From Fratercula arctica (taxonomy: Eukaryota; Chordata; Aves; Charadriiformes; Alcidae): a stretch of DNA of 64,000 nt. The notes below the pieces were generated by a model that saw only the letters and a list, made by a program, of their open reading frames with translations, was not told the DNA's origin and did not search any database. Where the stretch lies: positions 7,578,501 through 7,642,500 of the forward strand of contig CANTUZ010000005.1 of assembly GCA_947846985.1 (NCBI GenBank). The letters are read 5' to 3'. Both the position numbers and the translations under genes were made by a program. Shown one piece after another: positions 10,903 through 23,791 of the stretch (positions are counted from its first letter, which is position 1; each line of letters opens with the position of its first letter).

Positions 10903-13900
10903 AACCCTCAGGAGCTTTAGCTGTTCCACCCTTTGCCTAAAATACAACTTTTTTCCAAGTTTGTCTGGTCCTGCTTATCAGATGTCTTAACGCATCTCAA
11001 ACTGCACTGCACATGGTGCTATCTGTATATACATTCTTGCTTCTTCTCTTGCTCTGCTGATAGTGCAGCCACAAGTGCTGCATGGAGTGAGCTTACAATA
11101 AAACTGTCAATTTACTTGCCATTGGTTTTCAGGTGGATAAAGAAGCTGATCCAACCTGTTGCTACAGGGCCAGTGTGCAGCTAGAGCTGAAGATGATAGT
11201 GAGCAGCTGGTTCTTTTGAGAAACGATGAGAGGTTTACATCAGTTTGTACATATGTATGGTTGGGCTTCTCAACAGGTTGCCTGTTTTGGTTCTGGACAC
11301 CTCTCATCCACTCTTCTTTCATTGCTGCCTCTGTATTGGCAGAATTCGAGCAGAATCTGAGAGAGCAAGAGAGCCAGCTTTCCTTTTCTGGGTTCTTGTG
11401 CTTGGCAGCTTAGACGTCATAGCCTGAGCATTCACAGAGACCAACTGGGAGACAAGTCTTGATTTTAAATTTAATATGTTTTTGGAGGTCCATGAGAATA
11501 TCAATAGAAGAGTCTCTTACCCAGAATTATCTTCCTGTTATTTTTATTTCAGAACTTGAAAATGCCATTACTGATTAGTGCAATGGTAGAATTGGTATAA
11601 TTTTAAAATGAGCGAACATGTTTTTTCTCTGAACAAGGAAATGGCTGAAGACTTTTTGTCACTCTTTCTCACCCCCATCAGCTGAAGGCCGACCTTCTGA
11701 CATAGAAAATTTTCAGCCTCCCATTGTTAAAATCAGTCAGGACTCTTAAGGGGCAGAAAACAGAATCTTTCAATGAAAAATGATAGATATTAATAATAAT
11801 GCTACTTGAGCAGCTTACAAAAAAAGCAGATTTAAAATCTGCTGCTTCAGCTTCAAACTGTACAAAGCATTACTTGTATTTTGGTTTTGAGATGTTTATC
11901 TGAAACAGAGTTAAAACTATGCTTATGAAATTCTCTCCTCATAAACCTATTTGACCAGTTGTGTCAGTATATACTTTTGGTCATCTAAATTTAAAACAAG
12001 ACTTTTGCTAAGAAGGTCAATGAAACTACTTTCCTTTTGATCTTGCATCCTTGTGGGTGCCTGGATAGTTCTGTAAGAAAAGTTTTGCTGGATGAGTCAG
12101 TGCACTGAGTCATAGGCAGCATGAAGCCTGTAGTGCTCTAGACTAACTAATTGGTAACAGTCTCAAATTTAATTAAAGCACAGTTGTCAGCTCTGTGTTA
12201 CTGATTGACATCCCACTGAAGTATTTTGTTTTTAGCAACTTACATTAATTGTTCTTTGCTGTTAAAATGTGTATGTTTTAAGACCTTGTTTTTCTTGAAT
12301 AGACCTGCCATTGGCATTATCTTTTACTATCCTCTTTATGATTTTTATAGTACTTGCTTTGAATTTTTTTTTTTCCCTTGTTAGGTCACATACTCGGTAA
12401 TTATGCTCTTTACCATGCCTGTGGATTTACAGATGTTTAGAGTCCTTTGAGGATTTTTTTTTTTAAGTTTTCTTCATTAAGAACTGTCCTATTAGCACTG
12501 ATGAATATTTTTTCACTTTTCCTAAACTTTTGTGAGCATTATGCAAAACTTCTTAAAAATGAGAAAAAAAATATTTTTTTTTTTTGGTGTTGTCTTGCAG
12601 ATTACATTTACAGTTTTGCTAGTTTTCATTTCTAATGTTCATCTTGTGTTGTACCCTGTTCTATAATAACGAATGGCTTTTTTTATCCCAGCGCCTGCCC
12701 ATCATCCCCAGATGATGGCAGTGATTTCCAGTATCATTGGCGCCTTTCTCCCTTCTGTGCTTCAGTTCCTTGGAGGGGGTGTGTGTGTGTGTTTCTTTCC
12801 ATGATGCAGCTTGGGGAGGCAAAGAGCTAGATGGGGGCAGGGGAGAGTAGGGCATGTCTTGAAGCTGCCTCTTTCATTAAGGGAAAAAAAAACAGCCTCA
12901 GGGTCCTGGCAGAAAAGCATGATTAATTTTTTTTTTTTATGATTTGCATTATTAAAAAAACCCCACCTTACTGGCTTTGTGTAGGACTTCTGCTTGCTCC
13001 AGCTGAGAATTAAGGAGTGAAAACTTCAATGGATGGTGGCTTTCTTTGCAACAAAGTTTCTTATTTTTAAAACCTTTGGGACAATGTTTTTGAACTTTCA
13101 GAAGCTGTCTATGCTACTTCTATATGTGATAAATATTGAAGCTGGGGTGGTGAAGAAATGTCTGTCTAGAGACTTGAGGAGGTAGATGATTTGATTACGT
13201 ATTCTTTTTCTCGTGAGCAGTTTTTCCTCTTTCCTAAGCTCTTTGGATCTAAAGATCTTGCTAAAAATCACAAGACCATCAGTAATCCAATACTGGTTCA
13301 CATCAGAAGTATACCTGACCAGGGGTCCAGTCTCTGACAGTGCCCAACAGAAGGTGCTGATGGAAGCCTAACAGAAGGGGAAAATAGAGAATGATTATTT
13401 TTTTACCTTGCATTACTTTTAGTGCTCCAACAGTAGTTTAAGGACATCCTTGAGGGGAAAAGGGGGAAAAAAAATGTTGAGGGCTGTATTCATGTAATAT
13501 TACCAGTATAATCTTTTTTCAAGTTTGATCTCTAAAAAAATGTGTTAAATATTAGCCCTTTCCCAGCAACATAACATGATATCCATAGTTTCAATATTTG
13601 CATGAAACACACTTTTTTTTATTTGTTCTAACTTGATGCCTGATAATATCATCAGGTTCCCTGAGCTCTTGTATTTTGAGATAAGTGAATCATACCATCT
13701 GCTACAGCTGTATAAAAGCAACGTTAATAGTCCTCCACAGAAAATTGCTGGAGCCTTCGGATGTTGTATTGGACCAGAGAGATGTGTCCTAGGGGACTCT
13801 TTTTCCACATTTCCTATCATCTTGTCCTCATCTAAGCCCAGTTTCATATAAAGCAGCAGTGACGGAAGGTGTTCTGTTGTCTCCTGAAACAATCATTCAG

Positions 13901-14789
13901 TTAGTTCTGAAATTTGTTCTTTGAATGTGATTTTCTTGTTTTTCTGGATTGTAGATTTCCCTCATATCAACTTTCTCCTCAGAATGCAAGGCTTACTGAT
14001 GCAGTTCATTTTCAGCCTTCTTCCTCTCTATAGGATTTCCTCCTGCATGCATTTTTTCTTTGTCTTCTTTATCTTGATTTTATCCAGTTCCTCTCCTTTT
14101 TAGCAGTTCTTCCTGTTTCCCTAATTGCATTCTTATTCTCTTTTTTGCCTATAATTTAAGGTATTTTAAAAACCTACACTTCTAAATAGGTTTAAGGCTG
14201 TAACTTTTGCATGTAGGTATTTGTTCTATTTAATCAGTTTGTGAAGATGTTTAGATGTTTTGAATATGGCCACCAAAATAATATTTATTCTGGAAACTAG
14301 TAATAAAATTAATTCTTTAAGAGAAAAATGCAGCATATTTCAAAGCATCTTTTTCAATTTGAAAGAAGCAGTAAAGATTTAAAGCAAAGCTTCCACTCAC
14401 CTTACAGTCTCTGAGGAGAATAAGCCTCTACTTGGAGGTATCCAATTTCTATGTAGAATAAAACCGGATAAAAATCTTCCACTTCAGCTAAACTTTTCTT
14501 GCTCTATGCAGAAGATTTAGGAAAAGATTTCTGTGGTGGAGACTTGTAGCTTGGATTTTAAACTCGGTAATTTGGGAACTGTCATATTCTGGTTTGTACA
14601 GTAACAGCAGTAGTAGTATCTTCAGTGATAAAGTTGTGTGATGCGATTTCTTTGTAAAGTAGTAATAACTCTTGGACAAGTGCATTGTTGCTCATATAAT
14701 CTTGGTTATAGAGTTAAAAGTGGTGATAGTTTCCTATTTGTTCTCGTCCTGTTTGCCACACACCATTTGTGGCAAAAATTTGTGATATA
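10903..14789. other. non-coding, probably METTL15 intron; no gene recognised
   Basis: There are only short open frames without domain signatures; the longest, 115 codons at 13545-13892 on the minus strand, has no recognisable motif and is attributed to chance. The stretch contains T-rich runs (12362-12373, 12449-12465, 12568-12585), a short GT run at 12779-12792, and high-complexity sequence near 12060-12220 that might be a conserved non-coding element. The intron assignment is inferred. Confidence 0.5.
12779..12792 (+). repeat. short (GT)n microsatellite
   Basis: About seven GT units follow a GGAGGGGG run. It is short and of low confidence as a polymorphic locus. Confidence 0.7.
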
Positions 14790-15645
14790 AATCATAGAAT
14801 ACCAGGTTGGAAGGCATCCAGGACCTCAGGGATCATCTGGTTCAACCTTTCTTGGCAAAAGCACGGTCTGAACAAGGTGGCCCAGCACTCTTTCCAGCTG
14901 AATCTTTAAGATGCCCAATGACGGGGAATCCACCAGTTCCCTGGGGAGATTTTCCCAGTGAGAACAATCAGCCATTGGAATAATTTTTCCTCTTATGTTC
15001 GGTCAGAATCTCCCCAAGAGAAACTTGTACCCACCACCCGTTGTCTTTTCCATGTGACTCCTTGTAAAAAGGGATTCTCCACCTTCTTTGTAGCCACCCT
15101 TTAAATGTTGCAACAAGGAGCTAAGGTCTCCCCTAGGCTTTCTTTTCTCAAGGCTGAACAAACCCAGTTCTCTCAGCCTTTCCTCATACGCAGGCTTCCC
15201 ACTCCTTTGATCATCTTTGTGGCCCTTCTCTGGACCCTCTCCAGCGTCTCACAGCTTTTTTTGTATAGCAGGCACCAAAACTGAACACAGTATTCGAGGT
15301 GTGGCCTGACAAGCACTGAGTAGAGTGGGATGGTGACTTCTTTATCTCTGCTGGTGATGCCTGTGTTGATGCAACCCGGTATCCTGTTGGCTTTCTTTGC
15401 CGCAGCAGCACACAGTTCACTTGTATTGAGCTTGTTGTCCACCAGGACCCACAGGTCCCTTTCCACAGAGCTGCTCCCCAGCCGTGTAGATCCCAGCCTG
15501 TGCTGCACTCCTGGATGATGTTTTCCCAGGTGCAAGACCTTACACTTGTCCTTGTTGAACTTCATAAGGTTCTTGTTAGCCCATTCTTCCAGCCTATCTG
15601 GGTCTTCCTGCAGGGTGGCTCTCCCTTCCAAAGTGTACATACATT
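14790..15645 (-). mobile_element. CR1-family LINE, 5'-truncated, with reverse-transcriptase C-terminus and 3' end
   Basis: Read on the minus strand, 15640-15173 is a 155-codon uninterrupted frame for the C-terminal part of CR1 ORF2. It has the family landmarks RLEEWANKNLMKFNKDKCKV, then VLVDNKL, CAAAAKKAN, PLYSVLVRPHLEYCVQFW and LERVQRRATKMIKG. After this the frame breaks, and the remainder to 14790 corresponds to the end of ORF2 and the 3' tail, read on the plus strand as ATCATAGAATACCAGGTTGG. Endonuclease and the RT catalytic core are absent, so it is dead on arrival. It is antisense to the METTL15 exon. The exact CR1 subfamily was not assigned. Confidence 0.95.
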
Positions 15646-18600
15646 TTTTTATTTTTCAGCACTTCAGACTTCTTTGGGTTAGGTTATTGCTGGGCAGAAT
15701 CAGTCAGTTCTAAGTTGGAGTACTGAGGATAAACAAATGAGAGTTCTGACTTGCTAGTGGGATTTGTGCATCTCAGTACAGAAGTCTGGAACAACCCACC
15801 AGCAGTGGGATTTTCATTTGCTTTAGGTAGAGGAAATGGTCAGGAATGTTTACATATACTAATTAATAAAGTCATGCCTTTTTAATTGTGTGGGACAATG
15901 CTTTCTTCATAACGGGCAAATAACTAATGGTGATAATATCTATTATTTTTCTTCTGTAATATAAAAGAACATTTAAGAGGTAGTCTTCTCTGTGCATTGA
16001 CATACTGCATGTTACAGCCAATGGTTTTGCCTTGCTGTGGTACATGGATTACTTTTACAAATGGTGCACAAAATTTCTGTCAGATTAGTTTGTTCTTCCA
16101 GGTAGGTAAGGGGGGGAAAAAAAAATCATTAAATGGCATCAGATACACCAGTCTTGGAAGTATTTTTTAGTCTCTTGGCTGCTGGTAGAGAGAATAATTG
16201 GAGAATTAAGACTTCATTTCAGCAAATGTTATGTAAAACCTCTGTGTTGTTGACCTGACTCTGAGTGGGCAAGAGTAAGTGCTCAGAACCTGGTGAAGCT
16301 GGCATTTAGAAAATTCAGAAGATAAATTTTAACACCTACTGAGACATGAAACAATTACAGTACCGAGTTTAGAATAATTTCAGAGGCTGTAGTAGTTAAA
16401 ATAATTTAACAAACAGTCCAATAAGCATACTTGGAAACGTTCTTTTACCCCCGTGTTTTTTATGCTTTTGTAAAGAATTTTCCAAAGTGGTTTGGGAATG
16501 TCTTTACTTTTTCTTAGCAAGACAGTTTACTCATATAGAAAAATCCTAATGGAAGCAGTGTATTAAAATATATAAATATTAAAAGCAAAGGAGTGGAATA
16601 CAAGGGGCAAGCTATCAAAAGCAACCATGCAATTATTTTAACCAATAATTAAGTCATGCAAAACAGTGATTCTTATCACAAGAAATGTCTACTGTTATTT
16701 TAGGAAACAGCTCACAGTTGCTAGTTACCATATCAAACTTAAGTTTAAAAATGTTTATATGATAATTTTGATAAAATTAATTTTGAGTAAAAAGATGTAA
16801 ATAATTATAAATTGTGGTAGTACCAATTTTTTTGGTCAGGCATTCTGCGTTACTACTGTTGTGTGAAGCACCTGAGACTTGAACATCATGGCCCGCCATG
16901 CCTATCAGCAGACACTTGTGAGAACAACCATCCCTGAATGTGTATGTACCTATCATGCTTCAGAAATGATTTCTTCTTGAGATGGTTGCATATACATTCG
17001 TATCCTGGTTAAGGAGGTTATAGGGTGAAAGATTACAGTAGTGAATACACTCAATTGATTGACAAGTTGGATTACATCTGCGCATTGAGTTTCCTACTAA
17101 ATATATTTTCATCAGTTTACTCTGTTCAGAGCATCTGGGGACAAACGTAACCCTTGTTTTTGAATGCAAACTGGATTTTTGTAGTGTGTGTTCTAGAAAA
17201 TTTCTGATCACCTCCAGTCATGGGTTTGTGTTCTTCTATTTACATCAACGAACATGAAAAAGGAGTGGGTTTTTTATTTTGCAAGTTTAGGAGTCTCCAT
17301 GACTCCTTTGCAATACTGGTGGTGTATGTGGCATTCGTGGAACATGTTGTTCTTTTTGATTCCTTTTGGAAGCAACCATTAAATCTCAGTTATGAAACCT
17401 ACTAGATTTTCATGGCTGTGGTTAAATTAGAGCAAATTTTAATGCTGAAAGAGCAAAAAGGCTAAAAATAATGTTCCTTTTCAAACAAATTCACTTGGTA
17501 AATGTCTTCCATTGTCTTTTGTTTCTTAATTTTATTGGTGACACATTCAACACATTCCTTCATTGACAAGTTTTGGTTTAAATACCCATTGCATTCAGTG
17601 CTTTTGATATCTGAATTTTATTCATATTTTGTTTTGGTGGCAGTTACCAGTTGTGTGGGGCTTTTTGTGTGTTAAACTTTTTGTGAAAGAATTCTGTATG
17701 CAGTGGTATTTTAGGAGTTCAACAGGCTTACATTGTTGTTATGTGTAGAGACGTCCCTTTTTGACTATTGATATTCTTAGTTTAAAGAATGTAAAATCCC
17801 TGTACGCCTTGACCAGAAGGCTTGGAGAATGCATTTGTGCTTACCTGTTAGTTAAGGGACTTTACTGTTTTGTCCCACACAGGATACTTAAATTTGCAGT
17901 GTCTGTAAGTGCTATCTCTTCATCAAAGTGGAGCACACTTTCTGTGTTACTGTAAAGGTTTGCAGTCTTTATTCTTTCATAAGTTTTAAAATCAGTTATT
18001 TTCCCTGGTTTCTTCAACAGAAGCTGTATCAAATTGCTTGGATTTCCTAGTGGATCTTTGTAGTTTCATATACTGCGTTGTGATATGCTACTTTTTTAGC
18101 AGAAGTACAATATCTGTTGGATAGAGTAGGGTGAAATCTTCTCTCTCCTGTTCTCACTGAGCCACTTTCATGCAGGTACTTAAGAATAAAATTTCTGATT
18201 GCTGATGCTGTCAAAAGTAATTTGCAGAGTTTGGGGTGATATGGGATATGGATTTTTTTGGTAGTGTGACATAACTTCCTAAGAAGAATTCTTTGTAGCG
18301 TGGACATCCATGTGATGCTGACAAGCTACTTCCTTCCCATGTTGCATCCTGTAAAGAATGCTGATAGTGAGACTTGATCCAGTTTTCTTACCTGATTCTC
18401 TAATTCATTTCATTTTAAACCTGAGGACCATTTAACATAGCAACAGGAAACATGTCCTCCAGTCTTTATGACACCTTTAAATTAAATGTTATTGAATGCC
18501 TTCTGGAGAAAATGTCAATGGTGCAGGCATCATATTAAAATTATACTTCAAACTATTTTCTATTGCTAAATTTATATTTTAGATTTTTTGGGAAGCAGAA

Positions 18601-21600
18601 TGGGATTTGAGAATAGAAAAAAACACCTTGCTTTTTTAAATTAGGTTATTTTTAGTGGAATCCTAAAATTTTGCAGTCATTTTTGCCAAATGCTTACTTA
18701 TAACAGAAAATGCTGATTAACAGAGTTTGTCAAAATGGTCTCAATGAAGCATATACTTCAGATTCTTGTGGACATAATACCCCTCCTCAGTGTTTCAGAA
18801 CTTTATTATTTTCCAGCTTCCTTAAATGAACTACTCTCCAAAAAAGTGTATAGAATATTATACTGCTAGGAAAAGTGGACATATACATTATTTTTATGGA
18901 AAATAAGTTTCAAGCATAAATTGACAGTCATGATTGTGTGCTGTAGTGAGAAACACATCTGTCTTTTTTACATTGCTTTTAGAAAAAGCTCACACAGCTG
19001 AGGTGTTAGGAGTTTGATGTTTTTTAGTCAGTGAACCTTTGTTAAAGTTCTAATTTGCTTTTACACTTGTTCAGCTGCAATTATGTGATTTTTTTTTTGT
19101 GTTCTCCCCCCAGCGCCATTTTACCAATAGTTCTTGGCTTTGCCTTTTTTTTTTTTTTGCACGTATTTTGGTACAATTTATGAGATGCTGGTAATTCCAA
19201 GTTGTGCTGTCACTGTCCCCTATAGCTCTGGTTTGTTGTCATCTTATTACTCGCTGCCGAATAACACACGCAGGATAGTGAAATGATTTATCATCGACTT
19301 GGACAGAAAGGAAATAATGGGGCTACAATTTGCATTAAGGAATTTAACTCTTCCATGCAGTGATTTTAGGGTAATGACACGCTTGTGGTATTTAGAGTAG
19401 CTATTACTATTTTTGTATGATTCCCCTCTTTGGAAGAAAATGGAAGATTGGCCAGCAAAACCTCTTATGTGCTGTCATTTGTATAGGCAGAGTAACTGAG
19501 CGTATCGGCCTGGATGAGGATGGTGTGTGGCTAAATATATTCAGAAGAGAAGAATCCTCACAGCTTAAAATAAGCTTAATAGCATAAGGCATTATGTAAG
19601 ATTTCATTAAGCAAACAATTGGGAAAAAATGTATTATACCATTAAGATATTTTTTTATTTTGACTTCTGTATTCTGTTTGAGCAGTTGAATATCGATATG
19701 GATTAGACCACACTGAGCAACTCAGTGCAAGGGCCGTGTAAAGAAAATTGGAATGTTGATATACAATGGAGAAAATAACCAGTTATGAAAATCGTCCAGT
19801 TGCTTAAGTAACTGGTGTTATATCTTCACTGGTGGTTGCTATATTCACAGCCAGAATGCTGAGCTGTGTGTTTGATTGCTGTTGGAAAAATCTCTCTCAC
19901 TTAACAGTTAAGATTTCTAGAGGTTTCTGCTTCTGTACAGGCCTATCTTCCTTGTCCTGACTTGTGTGGTCCATGGTGTCGGAACAAGCTCCATCTTTCT
20001 AGGGTGTTGTGTTCAGATCAGGAATGTACACAAGCTTGGCACTTTTCTGGATAAAGAACAAATAAGTGAGGTTAAGCAGGATATTAGCTATTAAAGAATG
20101 AATCCCTTCCTTTGGCATGCTCTCCTTTTATTTATTTAGGCTTTTCCAAAGTGGTATTAACTCATTATGTGCTATAAAGAGGGAATACGAGTAATTGCTG
20201 CTAGGGTGGATTTTTTGGGAAGCGTACACAAATATTCCTTGATAATACATTAGCTGTATTGGGGCTACTACTCTATTTTAAGCAGTGGAGGGGTTTGACC
20301 TTTCCATTGCCTCGAACATATGTAGTTGGTTTAGGCATGTTACATGTACTTGGTGACAATTTTATTTATTTAGCCTTAGGAATCTATACTTTAGGATGTG
20401 ATAAGTGGAACAAAGGAAATAAACTACTTTTAAATAGTTCCAAACTGAAACTGTTAATTTTAAACTAGTTTTCTGGTGATAAATCTGATGCAATCAATTT
20501 AAAATGTCAAACCAGTTTTTCTCAGAAGATTGAAAGGAAAAGGGAGGGTGTGATGAAATACCTGCAGGTGGATACATTTTGGGGAAACGCTCTTCAGTTA
20601 ATTTTACATCCGAGCATGTGCCTGGGGTGTCACAGTACCAGCAAAGCGAAGATCAGGTTGGTTGCAAACAGGACAACACGCGCTTGGGGGTGCAACAGCA
20701 GGCAGTAAGAAAGGGTAATTGTATGGTCATGTCTGGAGGAGCTCAGCAGTACTGAATGTGTTGAAAGCTACATCCAAAAAGATGTTTTGGTGGCTCAGAT
20801 TCTGCTTGTGGAAGAGAAGATTCAAAATTATAATTGCTTTTTAATTTTTCTTCTTGTGCAACTAACTCTTGGATGGAAATACAGGATAAAGCTAACAGCT
20901 ATGAAACTGACAGACCCAGCTGGTTGTGCACCTTGATTCCAGGACCACTAAGCACTCTAGGCATGTTCATAACATTAAGCCCATGAATAGTCTTTTGGAA
21001 GTAAATGAAACTACGTCTGAAAAGAAACATGTGTTTTAATTGCTTTGCTCTGAGGGAGATGACTATTAATCTGTGTAATTACATGGAATTGTTACTGTTA
21101 TCTGTATGGTCTTTCCTACTCTGTCTCACTTATTTTTTTGATCTTAAGTTAGATAATAAGTTCGTTTGAAAAGAACTGTATTGTATGCGTGTACAGTTCA
21201 TAAAGCAAATGAGTTTTGCTAATCGTAATTCCTTTGGCCTTTAATAAATGATCATGGTATACAAACATCATTATAGCAAAACTGAGTAAAACAATCTATT
21301 TGCAGACAATAAATATTAGACAAAGGGGATGAAGTAAGTTTTCTGTATTTACGCTCTTTATTCTCCTGATAAAAGCTGTCTTATTTCCTGTGTATTTGTA
21401 GGGATTTTTTAAAACAGTTTTTTTTACGCTGACAGTAGCATGTTAAGTAGCATTGTTCCCGTTTGCTGTATTTTAAACTAATGCTGTTTTGGAACTGGAT
21501 GATTCAACTAATGTGTATATCTAATCTGTGTAATTAAGTTAGACATAGTTGCTTTATGCTTCTTTCAGCAAATAGGAACTAACAGAGTTGAGCCAAATCA

Positions 21601-23266
21601 GCTCCTCATTTTTTTACATGCTGCCACAGGTAGTACTTACTTCGTAAACAAAGGGTGTTGTCAGAAAGTGAAGAGTTTGGTATGCTGCCTCTCTCCAGCT
21701 TTTGGCTTATGATAGTATCTATACTGTCATGTTGAAATACAAGCAATTAGTTTAACAACTCCAATGTAAAATACAGCTTATTATGTTCTTAATGCACTTG
21801 TTTATTCTTTTTGTAATTAACAGCTTAACGTCTTTTTTTAAAAATACCTCCCAAAAAAAATTTGCTTAACTTAGTCACACCATTGTATTCCATGATTTCC
21901 AGCATTGCATGTTATATTAAAATACACAAGTTGAGAATGTGTGGGGGTTTTTTGATTTGGGTTTTTTTTTTTTTTTACCTTAAAAAGGAAGTGAAGGGAC
22001 ACTGGTTCAGACTACAGATTGTGGATACACATTCTTTTTCAGTGATGTATGGCAATGCTGTGGACACTTTAAACATGTTTTATTACTATAATTACATGTT
22101 ACTCATTAAGACTTCCTATATTACTATTGAACCAGCTGTGGGCTTTCCACAAGAGGTTGGAAGTTCGATTATATGTTCTGAAGCGCAGAGTAGGTGCCTT
22201 CTGTAATCAAATGAATTATATGAAAACTGTGTAGTTCTACAAGATTTTTATGCTCATTATTTTTGCCAGTGGTGAATGACTGGATTTTTCTCAGGGTCCG
22301 TATTATGTTTTGATTGCTGTATTAATGTAATAAAAAGTATTAAAGTAAATGATAAGTCATACTGCTCTCAGTAGGAGTTTGAACTCATATTTGTGGTAGG
22401 AAATTAATCTGGTTTTAATTGCCTGTGAGTCTGAAGTATGTTCCTCTTTGTAAAGCTGATCTCACATAAATATAAATCAGTAACTGCCTGTTCTTTAATT
22501 ATGTATTAGTGTATTGTACCTGCATACTAGATGAGAATATGAGCATCTCCAGTTACGGTGTATTGGAGGTCATTAAATCTTCTCTGCTCTATGAAGGTTT
22601 AGTACTACTGCATTTCTAGTTACTGAAAAATGTACTATGTGTTTGTTGCTTGTTTTAGAGTGGCTATGTTTAGCTACAGTAAGAAAATCACTTTATAAGT
22701 AACTCCATAGGCATTTTTGACAATATGGAAAACAATTGCTGTAAAACATACGGTAAAATTAGAAAAGTATTTCTTAAAAAAAATCTGTGATTATAAATAA
22801 TTTTGAGATCTTTTAATGTAAAATTAAAAATTGTATTAATTATTTGAGATTTTTTTTAGTATTTTATCAATACATGGCTGAATTCTACCATGGTCCAAAA
22901 ATATTTTACTAATTTCATGAGAAGATGACTAATGTAACCTGCATTCTCAGTAGCAGTGCCTCTTCTTCCCTTGCCAAATTACACTTGACCTATTCCCTCT
23001 TCAGGCAGAGATTATTTCTGCTAAAAGTAATGTAAAATTTCTAGAAAGAACGCTGAAATCTGTTGAGACCAAGTGATTTGCAGAAAATATTTTTATTGGA
23101 TTTATGTTGTCAGTTATAAGACTTCGGTGTCCAAAAGCTTACTGCTGTTTAGCAATAGCTGCATTCATGAATTGTAAGGATAAACTTTACTAATACTGTT
23201 GTTGCCATACTGCAAATACCGCTGTGATATAAAGTATGAATTTGAGACAGCACATTTGCCTCTTTC
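15646..23266. other. non-coding, probably METTL15 intron; no gene recognised
   Basis: No open frame over about 115 codons and no domain is recognisable. Visible content: a GGGGGGG/A9 run near 16110-16127, AT-rich stretches around 16560-16820, poly-T runs at about 19090 and 19148-19160, and high-complexity sequence at about 19225-19400 that is a possible conserved element. The rest is ordinary AT-rich intron-like DNA. Confidence 0.5.
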
Positions 23267-23791
23267 TGTTGTGTTTTAACCCCAGCCAGCAAGTAGAACC
23301 ACGCAGCTGCTCACTGACCCTCCCCAATTGGGATGGGGAAGAGAATTGGAAGAGTAAAAGTGAGAAAAAACTCATGGGTTGAGATAAAGACAGAGTAATA
23401 GGTAGAGCAAAAGCTGTGCACAAGCGAAGCAAAACAAGGAATTCATTCACCACTTCCCCTCAGCAGGCAGATGTTCAGCCATCTCCCGGAAAGCGGGGCT
23501 CCATCATGCTTAGTGGTAACTTGGGAAGACAAACACCATAACTCCAAACGTCCCCCCCCACTCCTTCCCCCAACTTTATATACTGAGCATGTCCTTCTAG
23601 GGCATGGAGTATTCCTTTGGTCAGTTGGGGTCACCTGGCCTGCCTGTTTCTCCTCCCAACTTCTTGTGCCCTCCCAGCCTGCTCGTTGTCAGGGCGGTGT
23701 GAGGAGCAGAAGAGGCCGTAACTGCTTAGCAACAACCAAAAGCATTAGCGTGGTATCATCACTGTTTCTCATCCCAGCTGAAACCATGTAA
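23267..23791 (+). mobile_element. solo LTR of an avian endogenous retrovirus
   Basis: A roughly 525-bp unit starts TGTTGTGTTTTAACCCCAGCC, has a central GTGGGTTGAGATA-like segment (here ATGGGTTGAGATA) and ends CAGCTGAAACCATGTA. This agrees with a long-terminal-repeat sequence widespread in bird genomes, recalled from knowledge rather than searched. A TATA-like TTTATATACTGAGCATG at about 23575-23590 follows a C-rich tract and supports the plus orientation. No gag, pol or env sequence flanks it, so it is a solo LTR left by recombination. The terminal dinucleotides are diverged and I could not identify a target-site duplication with confidence. The family (ERVK or ERVL type) is not assigned. Confidence 0.8.
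23575..23590 (+). promoter_or_regulatory. TATA-like box inside the LTR
   Basis: TTTATATACTGAGCAT lies about 310 bp from the LTR start and 200 bp from its end, the position expected for the U3 promoter. The LTR is in sense with METTL15, so it could in principle drive an intronic transcript. Activity cannot be judged from sequence. Confidence 0.4.

Noticed and set aside
13545..13892. 115-codon minus-strand frame
   Set aside because: It has no domain or context, and a 72-codon plus-strand frame overlaps it. It is consistent with chance.
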